Shown here in pieces: positions 57,354 to 64,000 of a stretch of DNA of 64,000 nt. This stretch comes from an uncultured Tessaracoccus sp. Its GTDB lineage: Bacteria; Actinomycetota; Actinomycetes; Propionibacteriales; Propionibacteriaceae. The DNA is taken from NCBI RefSeq assembly GCF_947286155.1, contig NZ_CAMYPD010000001.1, positions 1 through 64,000 of the forward strand. The letters run 5' to 3'. A program made the position numbers and the translations under genes. Each line of letters starts with the position of its first letter. The stretch's first letter is position 1. The notes under the pieces were generated by a model. It saw only the letters and a list, made by a program, of their open reading frames with translations. It did no database searches and was not told the DNA's origin.

Positions 57354-58616
57354 TCAGAACGGGGTGATGCACCAGGGTTCGCGACGACGGCGCAGCAGCA
57401 TGCCGAACACGTCGATGGCTTGCTGGTTGCCCTTGACCCATCCGACGGTGGTGAGCGCGTGGATGTTCACGCCGCCCAGCAGCGTCGAGCCGAGGGCGGC
57501 GACGTTGATGTCCAGCTCGGGTTCGTCGTCAGTGGGGACGCAGGTGGCCTTGCCCTTTTCGACGGTGAGGCGCCACACGCCGTCGGCGATGCCCATCTTG
57601 TCGATGACGCGGAAGCACACCTCACCCTCGGTGTAGTAGTTGCGGGCGGTGAGCACCGCGGCCGGGTCAAGCACACGCAGCCACAGCAGGTCGTCGTGTT
57701 CCTTGACGATGTAGCGGCGGCGGTCGGTGAGCGCCCAGGGGAGGTGTTCGTCGTTGCGGGCGCGGTTGAAGCGCACGCGACGGACGAGGTCGAGTGAGCC
57801 GAGGAAGGCCCACATGGCGACGCTGGCGTCTGTGTTCGTCGGAACGAAGTCGATGACGTTGATGGCGTCGTCGCGGTCGGCAGACTTCCAGGTGGCGTAG
57901 CCGTCGAGGTTGCCCTGCTCATCCCAGTGTCCGACGGCGCGGATCTTGTCGTCGTGCTTGCGGGTGGATTTCTCGACGGAGCCGTTCAGCACCTCCATCA
58001 CGGGTGCGCAGCGGCCGATCGAGCCGGTTTGGGTGGCGTGGAACTTGTCGAAGACGACGCGGGATGCTTCGGCGAGCTGCTGCACGTCGAGGTATTCGCA
58101 GGTGCCGGTGATGGGGGCGTGGATGTCGAAGCCGCTGCCGACGCGGAGTTCGATCTGGTCTTTGAAGATGGCGGCGCCGAAGCCGAAGCGGCCGTAGATG
58201 GTGGCCTCGGTGGCGGTGAGCGCTGCGACGGCCAGGCCGCGTTCCTTGGCTGCGGTCAGCGAGGCGGTCATGAGGTTGCGGGCGATGCCCTGGCGACGAT
58301 GTGAGGCCCGGACGGTGACGTCGCTGATCTGGTGGCAGTCGATCACCGAGCCGCCGACGTTGAGGGAGCCGTTCCATTCCATGAAGGTGGCGACGGGGAT
58401 GTCGGTGCCCAGCGCGTACTCGCGCGGCTCCAGATCCCACACGCCGCGCATGACGGTGCCGTGTTCGGCTTCGATGGAAAGTTGGTGTTCGAGGAATTCC
58501 TCGGTGGGGTGGGGGTCGTGGAACCCTTGCTGCACGGCGGTGAGCCATGCGCGGTACCACGGGTTCTCAGAAAGCTTCGCGCTCGTAACTTCGTGTGTTC
58601 TGTACTCGTGCTTCAC
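57354..58616 (-). CDS. Eis-like GNAT acetyltransferase, 420 aa
   Basis: It has two tandem GNAT-like halves plus a C-terminal SCP2-like domain, as in Eis. CoA-binding VTVRASHRRQGIARNLMTASL (about residues 85-105), ATEATIYGRFGFGAA, and the C-terminal carboxylate region (end ...REPWCITPF, free terminal Phe) are present. Eis enzymes acetylate amines, including aminoglycosides, in mycobacteria. The GTG at 58616 fits the 400-420 aa family length; ATG 58700 with AGGAG close by is an alternative giving an unmatched 28-residue extension. Confidence 0.85.
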   Translation of the reverse strand: MKHEYRTHEVTSAKLSENPWYRAWLTAVQQGFHDPHPTEEFLEHQLSIEAEHGTVMRGVWDLEPREYALGTDIPVATFMEWNGSLNVGGSVIDCHQISDVTVRASHRRQGIARNLMTASLTAAKERGLAVAALTATEATIYGRFGFGAAIFKDQIELRVGSGFDIHAPITGTCEYLDVQQLAEASRVVFDKFHATQTGSIGRCAPVMEVLNGSVEKSTRKHDDKIRAVGHWDEQGNLDGYATWKSADRDDAINVIDFVPTNTDASVAMWAFLGSLDLVRRVRFNRARNDEHLPWALTDRRRYIVKEHDDLLWLRVLDPAAVLTARNYYTEGEVCFRVIDKMGIADGVWRLTVEKGKATCVPTDDEPELDINVAALGSTLLGGVNIHALTTVGWVKGNQQAIDVFGMLLRRRREPWCITPF

Positions 58617-58757
58617 CCACTTGAGGCTAGCAAATGGGGTGTTTGGCCGAAGGCCTTCGCAGAAGGTAATGTTGCTCTTCGGTTCGATTTTTCGAGCCAT
58701 GCCCTCCTGCCACGGGACAGACTCGTGGCCGTTAGTCCGAAGGAGGTGGGGCAAAGC

Positions 58758-59045
58758 ATGCGCAAGTACGAAGTTATGGTCCTCATCGACTCCGACGTCG
58801 ACGAGCGTCAGGTGCCTGCTCTCATCGAGAAGCACCTCGAAACCGTCACGAAGGAAGGCGGCACCGTCGACAACACCGATATCTGGGGCCGTCGCACCCT
58901 CGCCTACGACATCAACAAGAAGTCTGAGGCTATCTACGTGGTGCTCCAGCTCACCTGTGAGCCCGCCACGGTGTCCGAACTCGATCGCCTCCTGGCAATC
59001 GACGAGAAGATCGTGCGCACCAAGGTTCTCCGTCTCGAGGACTGA
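58758..59045 (+). CDS. rpsF: 30S ribosomal protein S6, 95 aa
   Basis: MRKYEVMVLIDSDVDERQVP and WGRRTLAYDINKKSEAIYVV are S6. AGGAGGTGGGG (58741-58751) is a strong ribosome site for ATG 58758. First gene of rpsF-ssb-rpsR-rplI. Confidence 0.96.
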   Translation: MRKYEVMVLIDSDVDERQVPALIEKHLETVTKEGGTVDNTDIWGRRTLAYDINKKSEAIYVVLQLTCEPATVSELDRLLAIDEKIVRTKVLRLED

Positions 59046-59137
59046 AGTTTTCCACAGATTCAATACAACATGGGCGTGACTGTCAGTCCGCGCCCATAGT
59101 GTGGGTACTAGAACACGTCTAACTCGGAGGCATCTCA

Positions 59138-59650
59138 ATGGCAGGCGAAACCCAGATCACGATCATTGGCAATCTCACGAGCGCACCAGAACTGCGCTTC
59201 ACCGCGAACGGTTCGGCGGTCGCGAACTTCCGCGTGGCCAGCACGCCGCGCACATTCGACCCGCAGTCGAACCAATTTCGCGACGGCGATCCGCTGTTCC
59301 TGAACTGCTCCGTGTGGCGTCAGCACGCCGAGAACGTGGCCGAATCGCTCGACAAGGGCATGCGCGTCATCGTTCACGGCAAGTTGAAGTCGCGCAGCTA
59401 CCAAGATCGCGAGGGCCAACAGCGCACGGTCTTTGAAATCGATGTCGACGAGGTTGGGCCCGCCCTTCGCTACGCAACCGCACAGGTCACCAAGACGACC
59501 GGTGGCGGCGGTGGCGGCCAGTGGCAGGGTGGCCAGAACTCCGGGGGCGACGGTGGTGATTCCTGGTCGAGCTCCAACAACTCGAGCCAGAACCGCGGCG
59601 CCAACGACCCGTGGGGCCCGGCGTCGCAGTCCGACGAACCGCCGTTCTGA
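59138..59650 (+). CDS. ssb: single-stranded DNA-binding protein, 170 aa
   Basis: The OB fold (ITIIGNLTSAPELRFTANGSAVANFRVASTPR, DRDPLFLNC-type strand, ENVAESLDKGMRVIVHGKL) is followed by a Gly/Ser/Asn-rich linker and the acidic tip SQSDEPPF, which recruits partner proteins. A DnaA-box-like TTTTCCACA (59048-59056) precedes it, between rpsF and ssb. Confidence 0.95.
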   Translation: MAGETQITIIGNLTSAPELRFTANGSAVANFRVASTPRTFDPQSNQFRDGDPLFLNCSVWRQHAENVAESLDKGMRVIVHGKLKSRSYQDREGQQRTVFEIDVDEVGPALRYATAQVTKTTGGGGGGQWQGGQNSGGDGGDSWSSSNNSSQNRGANDPWGPASQSDEPPF

Positions 59651-59665
59651 TCCCGCACCCGCCGC

Positions 59666-59743
59666 GTCTCGATACCGGCGCAATCGATGGTCGAGTGACG
59701 TTGTTCCCGACGGTCGAGTAGCGGCGAAGCAGCGTATCGAGAC
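59666..59743. repeat. palindromic REP-like element between ssb and rpsR
   Basis: gtctcgatac (59666-59675) and gtatcgagac (59734-59743) pair over 10 bp; the interior contains repeated ggtcgagt units. This looks like a degenerate copy of the GTCTCGATAC...GGTCGAGTAGC palindromes that I recall as common in intergenic DNA of related actinobacteria. It would fold in the mRNA between ssb and rpsR. Confidence 0.55.
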
Positions 59744-59830
59744 CATCCACCAACACAACAACAAACCACAAGGCACATTCCGTCGAGAGACGGGCTTGCT
59801 CGGGAAACCCGAGAGAAAAGGAGCACCATA

Positions 59831-60070
59831 ATGGCCGGTCCACAGCGCAAGTCTGTGAACAAGAAGAAGATCATGCCGGTGAAGACCACCCGCGTGGCCA
59901 ACATCGACTACAAAGACATCAACACGCTCAAGCGGTTCATTTCTGAGCGTGGCAAGATCCGCGCCCGCCGCGTCACTGGCCTGTCGGTTCAGGACCAGCG
60001 CAAGGTTGCCATCGCCGTCAAGAACGCTCGTGAGGTAGCGCTGCTGCCCTACGCGTCCACGGCCCGCTGA
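59831..60070 (+). CDS. rpsR: 30S ribosomal protein S18, 79 aa
   Basis: The S18 core DYKDINTLKRFISERGKIRARRVTGLSVQDQRKVAIAVKNAREVALLPY is complete. The basic N-terminus contains no CxxC pair. AAAGGAG precedes the ATG. Confidence 0.96.
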   Translation: MAGPQRKSVNKKKIMPVKTTRVANIDYKDINTLKRFISERGKIRARRVTGLSVQDQRKVAIAVKNAREVALLPYASTAR

Positions 60071-60084
60071 TCGGAGGAAGACTC

Positions 60085-60531
60085 ATGAAGCTCATTCTCA
60101 CCAGCACCATTGACAAGCTCGGCGTTGCCGGCGACATCGTTGAGGTTCGCGACGGCTACGGCCGCAACTACCTCATCCCTCAGGGCAAGGCCATCCTGTG
60201 GAGCAAGGGCGCCGAAACCCAGATCGAGGGCATCAAGCGCGCACGTGACGCTCGCGAGATCCGCGGAGTGGAGCACGCTCAGGAGATCCGCTCGCAGCTC
60301 GAGGAGCTCACCATCAAGGTGGCTGCTCGCGCGTCGGAGGAAGGCAGCCTCTTCGGTTCGGTGACGTCGAACGATTTCGCCGTCGCCGTGAAGAAGGCCG
60401 GCGGCCCGACTATCGACAAGCGTGCCGTCTCGTTCCCGAAGCACGTGAAGACCCTCGGCCAGCATGCCGCTGAACTCAAGCTGCATCCCGCCGTCGTCGC
60501 ACACGTCAACTTCGAGGTGGTCAGCGCCTGA
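60085..60531 (+). CDS. rplI: 50S ribosomal protein L9, 148 aa
   Basis: MKLILTSTIDKLGVAGDIVEVRDGYGRNYLIPQGKA is the L9 N-terminal domain; a long helix and the C-terminal domain (EEGSLFGSVTSNDFAVAVKKAG) follow. GGAGGA precedes the ATG. Last gene of the operon, followed by a bidirectional terminator. Confidence 0.96.
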   Translation: MKLILTSTIDKLGVAGDIVEVRDGYGRNYLIPQGKAILWSKGAETQIEGIKRARDAREIRGVEHAQEIRSQLEELTIKVAARASEEGSLFGSVTSNDFAVAVKKAGGPTIDKRAVSFPKHVKTLGQHAAELKLHPAVVAHVNFEVVSA

Positions 60532-60544
60532 TCTAGGCAGCCTC

Positions 60545-60592
60545 AACAGTTGGGCCCCGCACTTCTTGATCGGAGTGCGGGGCCCAACTGTT
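60545..60592. terminator. 19-bp hairpin terminator shared by convergent rplI and secreted phosphoesterase gene
   Basis: Arms aacagttgggccccgcact (60545-60563) and 60574-60592 pair perfectly with a 10-nt loop, 13 nt after the rplI stop and 10 nt past the opposing stop. GC-rich stem with terminal A/T pairs; the T-runs are short on both sides. Confidence 0.85.
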
Positions 60593-60601
60593 ATTCAGCC
60601 A

Positions 60602-63600
60602 CTACCGAGTGCGGGTGAGCGTGACTACATTCGAGTACACCGTTCCCACGCCGTCAATGCTGGCGCCGACGCGCCAACGGTACGTGCCTGGAGTGGCCCA
60701 ACCGTAGGTGAGCGGTACCGCGTAGAAGCCGTGGGCGTCGGCGGTGCGCACCTGCGAGCGCGACCACTTGTTACCGATACGCACCTCGGTCCACACCTTC
60801 GCGTTGGCTCCGGCGTTGACGGTGCCCCACACATTGGAGACGAGCCCGATGCGTTTCGTTCCGGCGGTCTTCGCGGTAACACCGACACGGCGCTGCGTCC
60901 GTTCGGGCGTCACCTCGACGGAACCGTCGCTGTGCTTCACAACGACGCGCCAGCGCAAGGTTCCGGCTGAGTTCCTGCCGTAGGTGAGCGGAATCTTCCA
61001 GAACCCAGCCTGAGAGGTGATGCTCTGCGACGTCGACCACCCCTTGCCAGGAATGTACACCTGGGTGGAGATACGGGCGTTGTCAGCAACGTTGCCCCAG
61101 GCATACGAGGCGCGGCCCACCGCAGTGATGTGAGCGGCGGAGAACGAGGTGGCGGCGCGCTGCCGCTTGAACGTGTGCGACGTCGTCACACCGTTGACGG
61201 TCAGCGTCAGCGTCACCTCCTCGCCGGCAGCGTCGAGAAACGTGAGCATGCGCGTCTCAGGGTTGAACGCTGCCACAGCAGTGCTGGGTGCCTTGGTGGC
61301 GTTTGTGCCGACGTAGATGTCCTTGCCGCCCCACTTGGCGGACACAGGCCAGCGCACCGGAGTGTCGATGCCCTCCTGCTGGAAGCCTGCGTCCACTTCG
61401 ACGACCTCGCCGCGCTTCACTTCGGCGGGGGCCTTGATAGCGAGCGTCCCTTCGTCGACCCACGGACGTGTCTCGACTTCCATCCAGTCGGTCACCTTGG
61501 GGCCACCACCCGGGTTGATGCCGAGCATCGTCCAGCCCCGGAAACCACCCCAGTCGACGCTGGATGTGGCCGCCTTGCCGGAGTTGCCGTTCGTGACGTG
61601 CAGCACGTTGTCTTGCTGGCGGGCGTGGAACGCGCCGACGCCCGCACCGATCAGCGCAACCTGCTTGCCCGAGGTCCGGTTGAAGCGAGACAGCCAGTCC
61701 TCAACCATTGCGGCCTCCTTTGGGTCGCGCAGGCCGGAGCCACCGTCGGGCAGGAAATCACGCGTCGGGTGGTGGAACATCACCACGACGCCGGTGATGT
61801 TCTTGTCCTTCGCAGCACGGTCGAGTTCGTTGCGGAACATTTTGATCTGATCGAAATTGTGGCCGATGCCGTACGGCGACGAGTCAAGCGTGATGATGCG
61901 CGTGCTGCCGATAGTGCGCAGGGTCTGGGCGTCGCCGAAGTACTTCTGGAAGTTCTCAATCGACTTTCCCATCACCTCGTGGTTACCTGGCACGTACACC
62001 CACGGGATACCCGACGGTTTCACTTCCTCGTCGAGGATCTTCTTCGCGAGCTCGAAGTCCTCGTCGTTCGCCTCGTCGGTAAAGTCGCCGACGATGTAGA
62101 TGGCGTCTGGCTTGGCAGCCACCATCTCACGCAAAGAGCGACGAGCACCCGCCACCATTGCGCTGTTGGGCTCGCGGCCGACGAACTGGGCGTCCGACAT
62201 CACGGCGATGCGGGTGGGGTTGTCGTCGGTGGAACCGGATTCGACGATTGCTGCGCGATCACGCGGCTTCACGAACTCGGGAGCTTCACCCTTCGGCGCA
62301 ACCACCAACTCGACAGAGTCGATGAGCACGGTGGTCTTGTACTTCTGGTCAGCGGCCGTCTCATAGAAGGCGAAGTTGCTCCAGAAGAACGGCCCCTTGT
62401 AGCCCTGCGGAAGTTTGATGATGGCCTGCTGCCACTCGTCGGTGTTGTTGACGCGAGGCGCGTACGTCACGGGGACTTCGAGGGGCTCGTTGTCGACGGT
62501 GGCGTACATCATCGGCGCGACTTTGCCGTCGGCTTTCAGCCAGACGCGCAGCTCCACAGCAGTGCCGTCGATGAAGCGCCGGGCGTTTGTGTCCTTATTC
62601 GGCTTGAGGTTCGCCGTGCGGGTGGCGGTGGACTGGGAGAAATCGACGGTGAATGCGACGGCGTCGCTACCGTCTCGGCCTTCACCGGGGCGCTTCTCGA
62701 TGGCTTGCGTCGAGCGGGCACCATTCACGGTGAAGTCCGAGATATCTTCGGAGAAGTCCGTCACCAGAACCGTTTCACGGCCGACAAGGTAGCTCATCTG
62801 CGCAGACGCGTTGAGTACCTTGAGCGTCGCCAGGCCGGAAGCCTTCTCCATCTGACTGCTCACGACGAAGGTGGCCTTCTCCGAACGATCCCACGTGAGC
62901 TTGTCCCCGCCGGTGACCTTGATGTCGGAAGGATCGATGGGCGACGTGAAGCCCTGCGGGTCGTGGCCCACCACGTTCACCGGCTTGGACTCGTCGGGGC
63001 CAGAAATCTGCGTCACGTTCGGGGAAACGGTGATCCGCTGCAGGTTCCCCAGCACATGGATGGGGGTGCGCGCGGCAACCTTGCCGGAGGTGGCGATCAC
63101 CTCGGCCTTGCCCGGTGCGACGGCGGTCACCACACCCTTGCTGTCGACGGTCAGCACGTCCTTGTTGGAGCTCGACCAGGTGATGTCAGCCTCGACGGGG
63201 CGTCCGCCGCGGTCGTGCCCCTTACCAATCAGGCGGCGGGTGGTCTTGGGGAAGATGCGGTTCGCGTTCTTGTCGACGCCCTGGAAGTCGACGTTGATGC
63301 CGGACAGCACACCGTCGGAGCCGCGGCTGACCACGCCGAGGCCGTTCCCGTCGTTGCGTTCGTGGCCGTCGGAAGGAGTGTTTTCGACGGAGGTGCCCTC
63401 GTCGCCTGGGTCACGAACGACCATCGTGGTGGAGCCGCCGCCGTCGAGGTTCATGGCCTCAGTGGCGCCGAGCTCACGCATGAGGCGTCCGAGCTCTTCC
63501 AGGTCCATGCCGCGGCTGTTGTCCGAGCGGCCGTCGACGGTGACGAGGTACATGGTCTTGCCGCCGTTACCGAAGCCGATGGCGGTACGCGGGTGCAGGC

Positions 63601-64000
63601 CCTTCACGAAGGCGTCTTTGTTGTCACCGGCGTCGAGCGGCTTGCCGTCCTTGACGAGCGTGGACCAGTTGCCGCCGATCGCGACGGCGATGTTGTCGAC
63701 GTTGTCGGTGATGCCGACGGAGACTTCAACCTTGTCGCCGACCTTCAACGTCGAAAGCTTCGCGACGCCGTCGTTGCCGCGACCGAGGAGGATCTTGTCG
63801 CCCTCGGGGATGTCGATCTTTTCGGGGGAGATGGCCTCGTCGACGGAGAACACCTTGCCGTCGCGGATGCGGACGATTTTCGCGTTCTTATCCGCGTCGA
63901 TGGGGCGCTGCAGCGTGAAGCTGCCCCACCGGTGGTCGTACACGGCGACGCGGTCGGGGCGCACCTTGGTCATGTTGAGGCCGGCGATCTGGATAGTGTC
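60602..64000 (-). CDS. large secreted NAGPA-like/metallophosphoesterase fusion, N-terminus beyond the window
   Basis: More than 1130 residues are visible and the frame is open to the edge; the ATG at 63973 is internal. Domains in order: phosphodiester glycosidase (NAGPA-like; VTVDGRSDNSRGMDLEELGR, ATEAMNLDGGGSTTMVVRD), an Ig-like Big2 segment (ADITWSSSNKDVLTVDSKGV), a jelly-roll-like region, a calcineurin-type phosphoesterase (IAVMSDAQFVG, IYIVGDFTDEAND, YVPGNHEVMGK, VVMFHHPTRDFL, near residues 620-830), another Ig-like stretch, and two C-terminal repeats of about 75 residues (GRASYAWGNVADNARISTQV and GLVSNVWGTVNAGANAKVWT). No sortase signal is seen at the C-terminus; wall binding may come from the repeats. 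The domain set points to extracellular phosphodiester or teichoic acid-like substrates. Confidence 0.85.
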   Translation of the reverse strand, partial: DTIQIAGLNMTKVRPDRVAVYDHRWGSFTLQRPIDADKNAKIVRIRDGKVFSVDEAISPEKIDIPEGDKILLGRGNDGVAKLSTLKVGDKVEVSVGITDNVDNIAVAIGGNWSTLVKDGKPLDAGDNKDAFVKGLHPRTAIGFGNGGKTMYLVTVDGRSDNSRGMDLEELGRLMRELGATEAMNLDGGGSTTMVVRDPGDEGTSVENTPSDGHERNDGNGLGVVSRGSDGVLSGINVDFQGVDKNANRIFPKTTRRLIGKGHDRGGRPVEADITWSSSNKDVLTVDSKGVVTAVAPGKAEVIATSGKVAARTPIHVLGNLQRITVSPNVTQISGPDESKPVNVVGHDPQGFTSPIDPSDIKVTGGDKLTWDRSEKATFVVSSQMEKASGLATLKVLNASAQMSYLVGRETVLVTDFSEDISDFTVNGARSTQAIEKRPGEGRDGSDAVAFTVDFSQSTATRTANLKPNKDTNARRFIDGTAVELRVWLKADGKVAPMMYATVDNEPLEVPVTYAPRVNNTDEWQQAIIKLPQGYKGPFFWSNFAFYETAADQKYKTTVLIDSVELVVAPKGEAPEFVKPRDRAAIVESGSTDDNPTRIAVMSDAQFVGREPNSAMVAGARRSLREMVAAKPDAIYIVGDFTDEANDEDFELAKKILDEEVKPSGIPWVYVPGNHEVMGKSIENFQKYFGDAQTLRTIGSTRIITLDSSPYGIGHNFDQIKMFRNELDRAAKDKNITGVVVMFHHPTRDFLPDGGSGLRDPKEAAMVEDWLSRFNRTSGKQVALIGAGVGAFHARQQDNVLHVTNGNSGKAATSSVDWGGFRGWTMLGINPGGGPKVTDWMEVETRPWVDEGTLAIKAPAEVKRGEVVEVDAGFQQEGIDTPVRWPVSAKWGGKDIYVGTNATKAPSTAVAAFNPETRMLTFLDAAGEEVTLTLTVNGVTTSHTFKRQRAATSFSAAHITAVGRASYAWGNVADNARISTQVYIPGKGWSTSQSITSQAGFWKIPLTYGRNSAGTLRWRVVVKHSDGSVEVTPERTQRRVGVTAKTAGTKRIGLVSNVWGTVNAGANAKVWTEVRIGNKWSRSQVRTADAHGFYAVPLTYGWATPGTYRWRVGASIDGVGTVYSNVVTLTRTR

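Noticed and set aside
1..64000. tRNA genes, rRNA genes, CRISPR arrays or insertion sequences
   Set aside because: None could be recognised by eye; no cloverleaf-like gene, spacer-repeat series or transposase was found.

Overview
The window is a GC-rich actinobacterial chromosome segment that carries the replication origin. The gene set (rpmH-rnpA-yidD-yidC-jag-rsmG-parA-parB to the right of dnaA; dnaN-recF-DUF721 to the left; two parS sites) and the overall protein flavour suggest a member of the Propionibacteriales, but the exact genus cannot be fixed from sequence inspection alone. No rRNA, tRNA, IS element or CRISPR array was recognised.

Left part (1-8950): a frameshifted, window-truncated FGGY sugar kinase; an orphan small gene preceded by a very long perfect hairpin; and a compact Tad-like pilus/secretion locus (SAF protein, TadZ-like protein with an abnormal P-loop, TadA ATPase, TadB and TadC membrane proteins, a 57-aa pilin-like peptide, and a LysM plus BTAD-type regulator-like membrane protein). 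Consensus DnaA boxes lie at the head of this locus and inside it.

Origin (8947-22392): on the minus strand, dnaA, a MacB-like ABC ATPase/permease pair, dnaN, recF and a DUF721 gene; oriC with its DnaA boxes is between dnaA and the ABC pair. gyrB and gyrA do not follow recF here. On the plus strand, the L34/RNase P/membrane insertase/partition genes run outward from the origin.

Middle (22439-42886): a DAK1-DAK2 fusion kinase; an aminotransferase/D-Ala-D-Ala-ligase-like/SURF1 operon; trxB-trxA; a TRIC-type channel; a HIBCH-like crotonase; a strong candidate 6C small RNA next to ptsI; yaaA; a four-gene cassette of a small secreted Cys-containing protein with a dedicated ABC transporter; and an SDR-PlsC-alkyl-DHAP-synthase-like operon that looks like an ether-lipid pathway.

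Right part (42966-64000): pta; a six-gene Mrp/Mnh cation antiporter operon with a fused A-B subunit; a methyltransferase; an endonuclease IV-like gene; a HAD phosphatase; an acyl-CoA ligase; a rhodanese; a ParE-type toxin-antitoxin pair bounded by a 74-bp direct repeat; an Eis-like acetyltransferase; the rpsF-ssb-rpsR-rplI operon; and the 3' part of a large secreted NAGPA-like/metallophosphoesterase fusion.

A recurrent theme is long near-perfect inverted repeats (arms of 17-25 bp) in intergenic space, nearly all at gene 3' ends. Several share sequence, which makes them a dispersed family rather than independent terminators.
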